From Chlorobiaceae bacterium (GTDB lineage: Bacteria > Bacteroidota > Chlorobiia > Chlorobiales > Chlorobiaceae), in assembly GCA_013334225.1 (NCBI GenBank), contig JAAXXY010000007.1, positions 23,961-87,960 on the forward strand: a stretch of 64,000 nt of DNA, in the 5' to 3' direction. This document shows, one piece after another, positions 19,864 to 29,569 of the stretch; position 1 is the stretch's first letter; each line of letters begins with the position of its first letter. The notes under the pieces were generated by a model, which worked only from the letters and a program-made list of their open reading frames with translations, did not search any database and had not been told where the DNA came from. A program made the translations under genes and the position numbers.

Positions 19864-21486
19864 TTAAACCCCGTTGTCTGTTATTGTTTCGGTTGTACTG
19901 TTCTGGAAATGAAGCCTGCGCAGGCCGAGTGCCTGCAGGTACGCTTTCGCGCTGGCTTCGATAACGTCGGTCGATACACCTCTTCCGTTGAATGATATGT
20001 TTCCGTCCCTGATCCGGACCAGGGCTTCACCGAGGGCCTGCCTGCCGGCTGTGGCGGAACGTACGGTATAGGTGCTCACCATCGATTCGATGCCGAGAGC
20101 CCTTTCGATAGCCCTGAAACACGCATCGACCGGACCGTCGCCGGTAGCGGATTCCTCATACACCTGGCTGTCATGCTTTATTCTCACGGTTGCTGTCGGG
20201 ATCGATGCGGTTCCGCTGTTGATATGCATGTAGTCGAGCAGGTAAGTCCCTCCCGGCCTGCTCATTTCGTCGCCCATCAGTACTCTGAGGTCATCGTCGT
20301 ACACTTCTTTCTTTTTGTCGGCTATATCAAGGAAACGGCGGTAAACCGTTTCAAGTTCCTGGTCACCGAGTTTGTAGCCAAGTGCGGCAAGCCTTGCCTG
20401 AAGGCCATGCTTGCCGGAATGGCGTCCGAGCACGATGTTTGTCTGCGGCACACCGACCGATTCGGGTGTCATGACCTCGTAGGTTTCACGGCTTTTCAGC
20501 ATACCGTCCTGATGGATGCCGGACTCATGCGAGAATGCGTTGTCGCCTACAATTGCCTTGTTCGGCTGGATGATCATGCCGGTGAAAGCGGAGACCATAC
20601 GGCTGGTATTGTAAATTTCTTCGGTCACGATGCCTGTCCTGAAATTGTGCAGGTCGCTCCGGACTTTCAGCGCCATGACGATCTCTTCGAGCGAAGCGTT
20701 TCCGGCGCGCTCGCCGATACCGTTCATTGCGCATTCGATCTGTCGGGCGCCACGCTCGACAGCACTGAGCGAATTGGCAACAGCGAGGCCGAGGTCGTTG
20801 TGACAGTGGACGCTGATCACGGCTTTGCTTATGTTCGGCACGCCCGCGACAAGGCGGGCTATCTTTTCACCGAATTCCGACGGCCAGGTGTAGCCGGTCG
20901 TATCCGGAATATTGACTGTTGTGGCTCCGGCATCGATAACAGCAGAGATAATTTCGGCAAGGTAACCGGGATCGGTCCTTCCTGCGTCTTCGGCTGAAAA
21001 CTCCACATCGGGAGTAAAAGTTTTGGCGAACTTCACTGCATCGACCGCCATCTGCAGCACGGTCCCTTGTTTTTCCTGAAGGCTCGCACCGTAGCGGTCG
21101 CTTCCGAACTTGCCGAGAATGTGTATGTCGGATGTGCTGATGAAGGTATGAATCCTCGGTTTGAGGGCATCTTTCAGAGCCTTCCATGCAGCGGTGATGT
21201 CGTTTTCCACGGCTCTTGCAAGTGCCGCGATGACCGTATGCGATTCCGAGCAGATACGCTGCACTGCCTCGAGCTGCAGAGGGGAAGATGCCGGGAAACC
21301 GGCTTCTATGACATCCACACCGAGCTTTTCGAGCTGACGGGCAATCTCAACCTTTTCCTGAACATTCAGGGAGGCCCCTGGGGATTGCTCTCCGTCGCGC
21401 AGCGTTGTATCGAAAACCAGGATTTTTTCTCTCACGTTACCTTCAGCCCTTGTTTTGTCAGGCGCCGAGGTGCCTGATGATTGCAT
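19864..21486 (-). CDS. leuA: 2-isopropylmalate synthase
   Basis: About 540 residues. The DRE-TIM barrel starts VFDTTLRDGEQSPGASL and has HCHNDLGLAVANSLSAVERGARQIECAMNGIGERAGNASLEE. The C-terminal regulatory domain (about 395 onward) normally confers leucine feedback inhibition. It condenses 2-ketoisovalerate with acetyl-CoA, committing to leucine. The ATG at 21486 overlaps the end of leuB by 29 bp. A GTG at 21435 with AAGG upstream is an alternative start that would lose 17 non-conserved residues. Confidence 0.94.
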   Translation of the reverse strand: MQSSGTSAPDKTRAEGNVREKILVFDTTLRDGEQSPGASLNVQEKVEIARQLEKLGVDVIEAGFPASSPLQLEAVQRICSESHTVIAALARAVENDITAAWKALKDALKPRIHTFISTSDIHILGKFGSDRYGASLQEKQGTVLQMAVDAVKFAKTFTPDVEFSAEDAGRTDPGYLAEIISAVIDAGATTVNIPDTTGYTWPSEFGEKIARLVAGVPNISKAVISVHCHNDLGLAVANSLSAVERGARQIECAMNGIGERAGNASLEEIVMALKVRSDLHNFRTGIVTEEIYNTSRMVSAFTGMIIQPNKAIVGDNAFSHESGIHQDGMLKSRETYEVMTPESVGVPQTNIVLGRHSGKHGLQARLAALGYKLGDQELETVYRRFLDIADKKKEVYDDDLRVLMGDEMSRPGGTYLLDYMHINSGTASIPTATVRIKHDSQVYEESATGDGPVDACFRAIERALGIESMVSTYTVRSATAGRQALGEALVRIRDGNISFNGRGVSTDVIEASAKAYLQALGLRRLHFQNSTTETITDNGV

Positions 21487-22516
21487 TTGTCATATCGGTT
21501 GTCGAAACACTCTTTTCACCCGGTTTCGCGATATCGGCGGTCCTTATGCCCGAAGCAAGCGCATTCTCGATCGCTCCGTATATCTCGGCAGCGATGTCTG
21601 TTCTGCGGAAACTGTGCTCGAACATCATGGCAACCGAGGCGATGGTCGCGATCGGGTTGGCGATGTTCCTTCCGGCGATGTCCGGTGCGCTGCCGTGGAT
21701 AGGCTCGTACAGGGCGTGTTTGGTGCCGATGCTTGCCGAAGGGAGCATCCCGAGGCTGCCGGTGATCATTCCGGCAATGTCGCTGAGGATGTCGCCGAAG
21801 AGGTTGCCGGTCACGATGACATCGAACTGCTTCGGGTTGCGGACGATCTGCATCGCTGCATTGTCGACATACATATCGCTCAGTTCAACATCATGATACT
21901 CCTTGTGTACCTCGTGCACGACATTCCTCCAGAACTGTGAGACTTCGAGAACGTTTGCCTTGTCGATGGACATGACCCTGCCCTTACGCTTGCGGGCCGC
22001 CTCGAAAGCGAGCCTGGCAATGCGTTCAACTTCGTAGCGTTCGTACACCATGGTGTTCCAGCCGCGGTTCTCGTCATATCCGCGGGGCTGTCCGAAATAG
22101 ATTCCGCCTGTAAGCTCCCTGAACACGAGGAAGTCGGTTCCCCTGACCACTGCGTCCTTAAGCGACGAAGCCTCGACAAGTGCATCGTAGACCTTCGCCG
22201 GCCTGAGGTTCGCGAAAAGTCCGAGCTCCTTGCGTATCCTCAGGAGTGCCGCTTCCGGTTTCTTTTCGTGAGGCAGGTTTTCCCATTTGGGTCCTCCTAC
22301 CGCACCGAGCAGGACCGCATCGCAGTTCCTGCATGCTTCGAGCGTGTCGTCGGTGAGCATTTTACCATGCAGGTCATATGACGCACCTCCGAAGGGGTGC
22401 TCTTCGACCGTATATTCGAGTCCATGTTTTTTTGCAACTGCGCCAAGGACCTCGAGGGCCCCCGCGACAACTTCCGGGCCGATTCCGTCGCCCGGTATCG
22501 AAACTATTCTGTACAT
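21458..22516 (-). CDS. leuB: 3-isopropylmalate dehydrogenase
   Basis: Oxidative decarboxylation of 3-isopropylmalate with NAD. About 352 residues. It starts MYRIVSIPGDGIGPEVV, and the NLFGDILSDIAGMITGSLGMLPSAS stretch is the isocitrate/isopropylmalate dehydrogenase signature. ENR.W..M.YERYEVERIARLAF lies in the middle. I use the Met of MYRIV, because the track's extra 10 residues would overlap ilvC. It may also act on the citramalate-derived substrate, as no separate enzyme is present. Confidence 0.93.
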   Translation of the reverse strand: MYRIVSIPGDGIGPEVVAGALEVLGAVAKKHGLEYTVEEHPFGGASYDLHGKMLTDDTLEACRNCDAVLLGAVGGPKWENLPHEKKPEAALLRIRKELGLFANLRPAKVYDALVEASSLKDAVVRGTDFLVFRELTGGIYFGQPRGYDENRGWNTMVYERYEVERIARLAFEAARKRKGRVMSIDKANVLEVSQFWRNVVHEVHKEYHDVELSDMYVDNAAMQIVRNPKQFDVIVTGNLFGDILSDIAGMITGSLGMLPSASIGTKHALYEPIHGSAPDIAGRNIANPIATIASVAMMFEHSFRRTDIAAEIYGAIENALASGIRTADIAKPGEKSVSTTDMTNAIIRHLGA

Positions 22517-22532
22517 GATTCTCCCGTCCTTC

Positions 22533-23531
22533 TTATTTCCTGACAAGCCAGCTCATCATGTCGCGAAGCTTCGCACCGACTTTTTCGATCGGATGCAGGC
22601 TGTTATCCTTTCTCAGCCGGGAAAGGTTATTGTAGCCTCCGTTGCACTCGTCGATGAACTCTTTCGCGAAACTTCCGTCCTGAACCTCGGTGAGGATTTT
22701 CTTCATTTCAGCCTTCACCGCCGGGGTGATGACGCGGGGTCCGCGGGTCATGCCGCCGTACTCTGCCGTATCGCTGACGGAAAAGTTCATTCTTGAAAGG
22801 CCGCCTTCATAATAGAGGTCGACGATGAGCTTCAGCTCGTGCATGCACTCGAAATAGGCAAGCTCTTCCGGATATCCGGCTTCGACCAGGGTTTCGAACC
22901 CGGCCTTGATCAGTTCGGCAGATCCGCCGCAGAGCACGGCCTGTTCTCCGAACAGGTCGGTTTCGGTTTCGTCCTTGATGTTTGTTTCTATAACGCCGGC
23001 TTTTGTGCCGCCGAGGCCTTTCGCCCACGCGAGAGCCTGCTGTTTCGCCTCACCGGTGTAATCCTGGTGAACGGCGATAAGGCACGGTACGCCGTTGCCT
23101 TCGGTGAAGGTGCGGCGGACGAGATGGCCGGGGCTTTTCGGCGCGATCATGATGACGTTTATCGTTTCAGGCGGCACGATCTGCTTGTAATGGATATTGA
23201 AACCATGCGCGAAAGCGAGTGTGTTGCCCGGAACCAGGTTAGGCAGGATCTCGTTTTCATAGATGGTTTTCTGGTACTGGTCGGGCAGGAGCACCATGAT
23301 GATATCGGCCCATTTCGCTGCATCGGCAACCGTGTTGACCTGGAGACCGGCTTCTCTTGCCTTTGCACAGGAGGAACTGTCGGGGCGGAGGCCCACACAG
23401 ACGTTCAGACCGCTGTCCTTGAGGTTCAGGGCATGAGCATGACCCTGACTGCCGTAACCGAGTATCGCTATATTTTTCCCCTGGAGATAACCGAGATCGG
23501 CATCCTGCTCATAGTAAACGTTCATCTTCAA
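22533..23531 (-). CDS. ilvC: Ketol-acid reductoisomerase
   Basis: 332 residues, class I short form. The N-terminal NADPH Rossmann fold has [13 protein letters not shown], and the knotted C-terminal domain has [16 protein letters not shown] and [17 protein letters not shown] (metal ligands). It reduces acetolactate or acetohydroxybutyrate in the valine/isoleucine pathway. The Met at residue 3 could also be the start. It is followed closely by leuB. Confidence 0.96.
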   Translation of the reverse strand: MKMNVYYEQDADLGYLQGKNIAILGYGSQGHAHALNLKDSGLNVCVGLRPDSSSCAKAREAGLQVNTVADAAKWADIIMVLLPDQYQKTIYENEILPNLVPGNTLAFAHGFNIHYKQIVPPETINVIMIAPKSPGHLVRRTFTEGNGVPCLIAVHQDYTGEAKQQALAWAKGLGGTKAGVIETNIKDETETDLFGEQAVLCGGSAELIKAGFETLVEAGYPEELAYFECMHELKLIVDLYYEGGLSRMNFSVSDTAEYGGMTRGPRVITPAVKAEMKKILTEVQDGSFAKEFIDECNGGYNNLSRLRKDNSLHPIEKVGAKLRDMMSWLVRK

Positions 23532-23558
23532 ATAGTTTAGATTGATTGATAAAATAGT

Positions 23559-24035
23559 TTATTCTCCCCGGTGTATCGCAACAACGCCGGAACGGGCAAG
23601 CTCCTTTATGCCATAGGGCTTGAAGATATCAATGGACGTATTGATCTTGTCCGGAGAACCGATGACCTCAATAGTAATGGATTTTTGCTTGATATCCACG
23701 ACTTTTCCTTTAAAAACGTTGATGAGCTCAAAAATCTCGTGCTGCGTGGTTTTGCTGAGCTTCAGCGTCATCAGCAGCAGCTCTCTTTCGACATGCGGCT
23801 GCCTGGTCAGATCGGTGACCTTGATGGTGTCGATGAGCCGGTTGAGCTGCTTGAGCACCTGGTTGATGATCTGGTCGTCACCCCTGGTCACGATGGTCAT
23901 ACGCGAGATTTCCGGATCCTCGGTTTCACCGATGGAGATGCTTTCCAGATTGAACCCTCGCGCGCTGAACATGGCCGCGACGCGGTTCAGGGAGCCGAAC
24001 CTGTTTTCGACGAGAACAGAAATGATGTGCTTCAT
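23559..24035 (-). CDS. ilvN: Acetolactate synthase small (regulatory) subunit
   Basis: About 158 residues. The N-terminal ACT domain starts MKHIISVLVENRFGSLNRVAAMFSARGFNLESISIGETED, and a second ACT-like C-terminal domain follows. It binds valine and stimulates or regulates IlvB. The track start is a TTG at 24047 overlapping the ilvB stop. I prefer the ATG at 24035, where family homology begins. It sits directly between ilvB and ilvC. Confidence 0.94.
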   Translation of the reverse strand: MKHIISVLVENRFGSLNRVAAMFSARGFNLESISIGETEDPEISRMTIVTRGDDQIINQVLKQLNRLIDTIKVTDLTRQPHVERELLLMTLKLSKTTQHEIFELINVFKGKVVDIKQKSITIEVIGSPDKINTSIDIFKPYGIKELARSGVVAIHRGE

Positions 24036-24043
24036 AGTCCGAT

Positions 24044-25765
24044 TCAAACCATTGTTTTAGGGTTTAACCTTGCAAGGAGCATGTCTGAAATCGCTCCTCC
24101 CGCAGGCACCATTGGGAAAACCATATCTTTTTTGACAACCCTGCAGTCGACGAGGACCGGCCCGTCGTTGTAGTCGAGGGCGATTTTGATCGCTTCCTTC
24201 GCATTTTCAGGGTTGTCGGCCATCAGGGCCTTGCATCCGAACGCTTCGGCAAGCTTGACAAAATCAGGATTGCTGTCGCCGAGATCGGTGAAGGAGTACT
24301 TCTCCTTGTGGAAAAGCTCCTGCCATTGGCGTACCATGCCGAGATAGCTGTTGTTGATCAGGAATATCTTGACAGGTATCTTGCAGTAGACCGCCGTGAC
24401 AAGCTCCTGGATGTTCATCATGAACCCTCCGTCCCCGCAGAACAGCACGACGGGCCGGTCCGTAATGCCGAATGCCGCGCCGATGGCCGCAGGAAGGCCG
24501 TAGCCCATGGTGCCGAGCCCGCCGCTCGATATGATGGAGCGTGGATTCAGGAACGTATAGAACTGACTCGTCCACATCTGGTGCTGGCCGACATCGGTCA
24601 CGACAACGGCATTACCGACAGTCTGCCTGGAAACCTCCTCGATGACGAACTCGGTTTTCAGCGAGTCCGGTTCGAGCGTGTAGTTGAGCGGGCATTTTTT
24701 GCGCCACTTCTCTATTTCGGCAAGCCAGGAATCATGGTTTTCCGTTTTTTCCGGCATCTCCTCGAGAAGGGATGCGAGGAAATCCCTGGAGTCGCCGACG
24801 ACAGGCAGGTCAACCTTGATATTCTTGTCGACGTTGGTAGGGTCGATATCGTTGTGGATCTTGTAAGCCTGTGTAGCGAACGCGTCGATTTTTCCGGTAA
24901 CCCTGTCATCGAACCGGGCGCCGACGGCGATGAGCAGGTCGCAGTTGTTGACCGCCTGGTTAGCCCAGTAAGTGCCGTGCATGCCGAGCATACCCATGCT
25001 CAGGGGATGGTTGCCCGGGAAGGCTCCAAGTCCCTGCAGGGTCATGGTGACCGGGATACTGTACTTTATGGCAAGCGCCCGAAGCTCTTCCGATGCTTCT
25101 GCCGTAATGACGCCGCCGCCGACATAGAGCAGTGGACGTTTCGCTTTCGCGATTTTATGCGCGGCTTTTTCAATCTGGTTCTTGTGGCATTTGAATGTCG
25201 GTTTGAACCCGCGGATTTCAACTGTTTCCGGCCACTCGAACGCGCAGGTGGCCGCCAGTACGTCCTTGGGCATATCGACGACAACCGGTCCGGGCCTGCC
25301 TGTCGTGGCGAGATAGAATGCCTTGCGGATGGTGATCGCGAGTTCTTTGACATCCTTGACCAGGAAGTTGTGCTTGGTGATCGGCCTGGTGATGCCCACG
25401 ATATCGGCTTCCTGGAAAGCGTCGTTGCCGATGAGTGAGCTCGGGACCTGGCCCGTGAACACAACTATCGGGGATGAGTCCATGTAGGCATTGGCAATAC
25501 CGGTGACGGTGTTGGTTGCGCCCGGCCCCGACGTGACGAGGACTACGCCGGGTTTTCCGGTTGCACGGGCGTACCCTTCGGCCATGTGGGTCGCGCCCTG
25601 TTCGTGACGGACAAGGATGTGTCTGATGTCTTCGATATCGTGGAGCGTCTCGTAGACTTTCAGCAGCGATCCTCCGGGGTACCCGAAGATATATTCGACG
25701 TTTTCACGCCGCAGGCATTCGAAGAATATTTCCGATCCGTTCAGCATCTGGCCTGTTGTATGCAT
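24044..25765 (-). CDS. ilvB: Acetolactate synthase large subunit
   Basis: 573 residues of a ThDP enzyme. The N-terminal ThDP-pyrimidine domain has GYPGGSLLKVYE and HEQGATHMAEGYARATG with its catalytic Glu. A central FAD/nucleotide-type domain follows, then the C-terminal pyrophosphate domain with GDGGFMMNIQEL...NNSYLGMVRQWQ. It makes acetolactate and acetohydroxybutyrate. It is translationally coupled to ilvN and is the second gene of the operon after ilvD. Confidence 0.95.
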   Translation of the reverse strand: MHTTGQMLNGSEIFFECLRRENVEYIFGYPGGSLLKVYETLHDIEDIRHILVRHEQGATHMAEGYARATGKPGVVLVTSGPGATNTVTGIANAYMDSSPIVVFTGQVPSSLIGNDAFQEADIVGITRPITKHNFLVKDVKELAITIRKAFYLATTGRPGPVVVDMPKDVLAATCAFEWPETVEIRGFKPTFKCHKNQIEKAAHKIAKAKRPLLYVGGGVITAEASEELRALAIKYSIPVTMTLQGLGAFPGNHPLSMGMLGMHGTYWANQAVNNCDLLIAVGARFDDRVTGKIDAFATQAYKIHNDIDPTNVDKNIKVDLPVVGDSRDFLASLLEEMPEKTENHDSWLAEIEKWRKKCPLNYTLEPDSLKTEFVIEEVSRQTVGNAVVVTDVGQHQMWTSQFYTFLNPRSIISSGGLGTMGYGLPAAIGAAFGITDRPVVLFCGDGGFMMNIQELVTAVYCKIPVKIFLINNSYLGMVRQWQELFHKEKYSFTDLGDSNPDFVKLAEAFGCKALMADNPENAKEAIKIALDYNDGPVLVDCRVVKKDMVFPMVPAGGAISDMLLARLNPKTMV

Positions 25766-25776
25766 AGCTTCTTTAT

Positions 25777-27474
25777 TTATTTGATTTCACAGGAAACAGG
25801 ACTTTTCAGGACAGCGCCGGTATTCGCCGACGTCACCAGCTGGGAATATCTCCCGAGATAGCCCTTTTTGATTTTAGGCTCGAATTCCTTCAACGCGGCG
25901 AGCCGTTCGGTTATCACTTCAGCGGAAAGGTCCACCGATATGGTTCTCTGAGGAATATCGATGGTTATGCTGTCTCCCGGCAGCAGTGCCGCGATCGGGC
26001 CTTTTTCAGCTGCTTCGGGAGAAACATGACCGATACAGGCCCCCCTCGATCCGCCCGAAAAACGTCCGTCGGTGATGAGCGCTACCGAAGACCCGAGACC
26101 GAGTCCCATGATCGCGCTGGTAGGGGAGAGCATTTCCGGCATTCCCGGGCCGCCTTTCGGTCCTTCGTAGCGGATGACCACGACATCGCCGGCTTTCACA
26201 TCTCCTTCCATGATACCTTTGATCGCATCATCCTGACAGTCGTATACCTTTGCAGGACCGGTGTGCTTCATCATTTCCGGTGCGACTGCTCCGGTTTTCA
26301 CCACAGCTCCCTGCGGCGCGAGGTTGCCGTAAAGCACTGCAAGGCCTCCGGTCGCTGAATACGGGTTCTCGATGCTCCTGATGACCGAATGGTCCATCAC
26401 TTCCGTATTTTCAATGTTCTCTCCGAGGGTTTTCCCTGTTACCGTCATCGCCGAAAGGTCAAGCAACCCGTCGATTTTGCTCAGTTCCTTCAGGATTGCG
26501 GAAATTCCCCCTGCGCGGTCGACGTCTTCTATATGGACATCCATCGTGGCAGGGCTGACCTTGCAGATATAGGGAGTTTTTGCAGAAAGCCCGTTCAGTT
26601 CCGAAAAATCGAAATCGAGCTCCGCTTCTGTAGCGATCGCGAGTGTGTGCAGGATCGTGTTGGTGCTTCCTCCCATCGCTAAATCGAGTGCAAAGGCGTT
26701 AAGAAGCGCTTTTCTGGTAAGGATGTCCCTTGGCCTGATATTTTCGTTCACGAGCCCGACGATGCGGCGGGAAGCCTCCCTGACAAGATCGATCCTTCTC
26801 GGATCCTGGGCGAGGATGGTACCGTTGCCGGGCAGGGCGAACCCGAGCGCCTCGCACAGGCAGTTCATAGAGTTTGCCGTGAACATGCCGGAGCAGGATC
26901 CGCATCCCGGGCAGGCGTTGTCTTCGTAGGATTCCAGCTCGCTTTCGCTGATATTGCCTGCGCTGTACTGACCGACCGCCTCGAAGACCGAGATCAGGTC
27001 GACGGTTTTGCCGGAAGGTGTATGGCCCGCCTTCATCGGGCCACCGGAAACGAATATGACGGGAATGTTGATGCGAAGCGCGGCCATCATCATTCCCGGC
27101 GTGATCTTGTCGCAATTGGGTATGCAGACCAGCCCGTCGAGACGGTGTGCTTCGGCGACGGTTTCAACACTGTCAGCTATGAGCTCGCGGCTCGCGAGTG
27201 AATACCGCATGCCGATATGTCCCATGGCGATGCCGTCACAGACCCCTATCGTATTGAACTCGAAAGGAACGCCGCCGGCCTTGCGGACCTCTTCCTTCGC
27301 GATTCTGCCAAATTCCTGCAGATGGGCATGGCCGGGGATCAGCTCGTTGAAAGAGTTACAGATCCCGATAAAGGGTTTTTTGAAATCATTGTTGGAAGTG
27401 ATTGAACCGGTCGCTTTAAGCAGACTGCGGTGCGGAGCTTTTTCAAATCCTTTTTTTATGGTATCAGATCTCAT
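25777..27474 (-). CDS. ilvD: Dihydroxy-acid dehydratase
   Basis: About 565 residues. It carries the IlvD/Edd signatures [14 protein letters not shown] and [10 protein letters not shown], the Fe-S cysteines in [26 protein letters not shown], and the C-terminal [23 protein letters not shown]. It dehydrates dihydroxy-isovalerate and dihydroxy-methylvalerate to the keto acids. I use the Met of MRSDTIKKG; the track's 21 extra residues are translated from the attenuator. It is the first gene of the nine-gene operon. Confidence 0.95.
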   Translation of the reverse strand: MRSDTIKKGFEKAPHRSLLKATGSITSNNDFKKPFIGICNSFNELIPGHAHLQEFGRIAKEEVRKAGGVPFEFNTIGVCDGIAMGHIGMRYSLASRELIADSVETVAEAHRLDGLVCIPNCDKITPGMMMAALRINIPVIFVSGGPMKAGHTPSGKTVDLISVFEAVGQYSAGNISESELESYEDNACPGCGSCSGMFTANSMNCLCEALGFALPGNGTILAQDPRRIDLVREASRRIVGLVNENIRPRDILTRKALLNAFALDLAMGGSTNTILHTLAIATEAELDFDFSELNGLSAKTPYICKVSPATMDVHIEDVDRAGGISAILKELSKIDGLLDLSAMTVTGKTLGENIENTEVMDHSVIRSIENPYSATGGLAVLYGNLAPQGAVVKTGAVAPEMMKHTGPAKVYDCQDDAIKGIMEGDVKAGDVVVIRYEGPKGGPGMPEMLSPTSAIMGLGLGSSVALITDGRFSGGSRGACIGHVSPEAAEKGPIAALLPGDSITIDIPQRTISVDLSAEVITERLAALKEFEPKIKKGYLGRYSQLVTSANTGAVLKSPVSCEIK

Positions 27475-27503
27475 TTCATTATCAGTATTTAAATTTTTCA
27501 AAC

Positions 27504-27594
27504 AAAAAAACTCGGGTAGCGCCGTTCCCGAAGCCACTGAAATGAAAAGTCTGAAAGAGGTAAATGGACTTGGGACCGGCTCTGAAAATCAGAG
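27504..27594 (-). promoter_or_regulatory. Transcription attenuator of the ilv-leu operon
   Basis: On the minus strand, the leader ORF stop is embedded in the hairpin CTCTGATTTTCAGAG. GCCGGTCCC follows immediately and can pair with GGGAACGGC downstream (8 of 9 pairs). The second partner overlaps the 5' arm of a terminator (TCGGG, 10-nt loop, CCCGA, then GTTTTTTTG) 30 bp before ilvD. The antiterminator and terminator are therefore mutually exclusive, as in ribosome-mediated attenuation. The pairing was worked out by eye, and no folding energy was computed. Confidence 0.8.
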
Positions 27595-27762
27595 TACAAG
27601 AATGCTCACTACCGGGAGCACCACTGGGATGACGATTCCGATCCTTGAAGAGAAGGAGTTCGACAGCTGCTCTGCCTGGGCAGTGCGATCTGAAGGAGTT
27701 ATTGATGCAGAAGCACAGGAACTCCTGCAGGAATGAACATTATGTTGATCAGATGCGGACAT
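27589..27762 (-). CDS. ilv operon leader peptide (57 codons)
   Basis: Too short for the track. ATG at 27762 and TGA at 27589. The first 40 residues are hydrophilic and Ser-rich. The last 17 codons read IGIVIPVVLPVVSILVL, in which 13 of 17 specify Ile, Val or Leu, directly before the stop. A ribosome short of any charged branched-chain tRNA would stall there and favour the antiterminator. The codon content matches the products of the operon downstream, which makes accidental occurrence unlikely. The ribosome site is weak, so the exact start is less certain than the 3' end. Confidence 0.82.
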   Translation of the reverse strand: MSASDQHNVHSCRSSCASASITPSDRTAQAEQLSNSFSSRIGIVIPVVLPVVSILVL

Positions 27763-27957
27763 TGACGCGAAAAGGTTTCTTCCAATAAGAAAACTAAATA
27801 ATCACCGCAATTTAATGTGAAAGTTTTATTAAAACAAAAACAAAAAAATCGGACCGTGATGATCATTACTTTTTTATTCTGAAGAGTTAAAATGATATTT
27901 TTTATGCATTCAGAGTACTGTTCAGTGTTTTTTTCAAGCAAATAACAAATCAGAACC

Positions 27958-29532
27958 ATGCTGAACCTTCAAGCTCCTTTACCTCAGGACCTCCCGGTCT
28001 TTTTTTTAACCATCAGCCTCGTTTTGTTTTTTGTGCTTCTTGCGGAAATGCTGACGAGAAAATTCAGCGTCAATACGTTAGTTGCCAGAAAAGTTGTTCA
28101 TTTTTCCTTCGGTGTCGCCATTTTTTTCCTGCCGGACTATTTCCAGTCAAACTTTTATCCTGCACTTGCCGCCTCGCTTCTCATAGTTCTCGGCAGCCTC
28201 AACCTGAAATTCGGGTGGTTCAGATCCCTGCTTTCCGGTCATGGCATCAGTGACGCTCAGCCGGGTGCGGTAAAAAGCTACGGCTCCATTTATTTCCCTC
28301 TCATTCTGCTGCTCCAGATCCTTTTCCTGTGGGAATCACATAAATGGATACTCCAGCTTTCAATGCTTGTCATGGGGATAGGCGATTCGCTTGCCGCGCT
28401 GGTCGGCAGCTCGGTTGGAAAAAAACATATCGAGCATCTGACGAAGAGTCCGAAGACCGTTGAAGGCTCTGTCACAATGTTTTTATGTTCATTCCTGCTG
28501 CTCTCTGTCGGGTTTATGGTTTTCAATACGAATTTCAGCGGCGGACTTGCAGGGCAGCCGATCCTGATGCTTCTGGCCCTCGCCCTGCTTCTCGCCCTTG
28601 TGGCAACTGCCGTAGAAGCGATGCTCTCACATGGTCTCGACAACTTTTTTATTCCTGCTTCTATATCGTATGTGCTCTATGTTCTCGAAGTGAACCATAC
28701 CGTACAGCTTGGAAATTTCCTTGTCGGAGGGCTTTTTGCATTCCTGCTCGCTGTTTTTTCCATCAAGGTCAAGTTTCTCAACAACAGTGGCGCTACGGCC
28801 ACTTTCCTTCTCGGTACCACGATTTTCGGTATCGGTGGGTTGACCTGGACGGTGCCTCTGCTTACATTCTACCTTCTTTCCTCGGTCCTCTCGAAGCTGG
28901 GCAAAAAAAGGAAAGCGAAATTCGATCTCGTTTTCGAGAAAGGATCCCAGCGTGATGCCGGTCAGGTCTATGCAAACGGAGGAATAGCATGGATAATGAT
29001 GATCATTTTTTCCCTGACGAACGATCCTGCGATATTTTTCGCTTATCTCGGAACGCTTGCGGCTGTTCAGGCCGATACATGGGCAACGGAAATCGGCACC
29101 ATGTGGCCGAACCCTAAAGCCTGGCTTATCACTACTTTCAAGGAAGTTCCTGTTGGAACCTCAGGAGGAGTTTCCGTTCCGGGGACATCCGGAGCTTTCA
29201 TCGGTTCGCTTTTTATCTGTGCAAGCTCGGTGCTCATGAATGTTCAGTGGGTTGCATCTTTCGGGATCATTCAGTCACTTCTCCTGATCGGTTTTTCAGG
29301 ACTTCTTGCAAGTCTTGTTGACAGTTTTTTTGGAGCTACGGTCCAGGCTCAGTATTTTGACCCTATCAGGGAAAAAGTGACGGAACGGACCCATAGCGTC
29401 GCCCCTGATGGAGTACTGGTTGAAAACAGGCTCCTTAAAGGAATCCCCTTTGTCAACAACGATCTGGTCAATACGTTTTGTGCCATTTCAGGTTCGGCTC
29501 TTGCATATTTCGTGATCGAAAACCTGAAGTAG
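27958..29532 (+). CDS. Fused phytol kinase-like (VTE5) / DUF92 phytyl-phosphate kinase-like (VTE6) membrane protein
   Basis: 524 residues with about a dozen hydrophobic helices. Residues 1-235 resemble the CTP-dependent dolichol/phytol kinase family: ARKVVHFSFG, GIGDSLAALVGSSVGKKHIEHLTKSPKTVEGSV. Residues 250-524 are a DUF92 domain: NNSGATATFLLGTTIFGIGGLTW, QRDAGQVYANGG, ADTWATEIG, GTSGGVS..GT.GA..GS, VDSFFGATVQ, FVNNDLVN. In plants and cyanobacteria these are separate enzymes that phosphorylate phytol twice to phytyl diphosphate. The fusion would do both steps in the membrane, recycling prenyl alcohols for bacteriochlorophyll or quinones. Enzyme activity is inferred from the families. Confidence 0.78.
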   Translation: MLNLQAPLPQDLPVFFLTISLVLFFVLLAEMLTRKFSVNTLVARKVVHFSFGVAIFFLPDYFQSNFYPALAASLLIVLGSLNLKFGWFRSLLSGHGISDAQPGAVKSYGSIYFPLILLLQILFLWESHKWILQLSMLVMGIGDSLAALVGSSVGKKHIEHLTKSPKTVEGSVTMFLCSFLLLSVGFMVFNTNFSGGLAGQPILMLLALALLLALVATAVEAMLSHGLDNFFIPASISYVLYVLEVNHTVQLGNFLVGGLFAFLLAVFSIKVKFLNNSGATATFLLGTTIFGIGGLTWTVPLLTFYLLSSVLSKLGKKRKAKFDLVFEKGSQRDAGQVYANGGIAWIMMIIFSLTNDPAIFFAYLGTLAAVQADTWATEIGTMWPNPKAWLITTFKEVPVGTSGGVSVPGTSGAFIGSLFICASSVLMNVQWVASFGIIQSLLLIGFSGLLASLVDSFFGATVQAQYFDPIREKVTERTHSVAPDGVLVENRLLKGIPFVNNDLVNTFCAISGSALAYFVIENLK

Positions 29533-29569
29533 TCTTTATGAACAATGAACCTTAATTTCCGTTATCCTT

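Noticed and set aside
24308-25438. 376-codon plus-strand ORF
   Set aside because: Antisense shadow of ilvB with no recognisable domain.
27481-27780. T-box riboswitch upstream of ilvD
   Set aside because: I looked for the AGGGTGGNACCGCG antiterminator consensus on the minus strand and did not find it; the leader peptide model fits instead.
27699-27959. 86-codon minus-strand ORF upstream of ilvD
   Set aside because: It has no recognisable features and is in a different frame from the leader peptide, whose branched-chain codon run and attenuator structure explain the region better.
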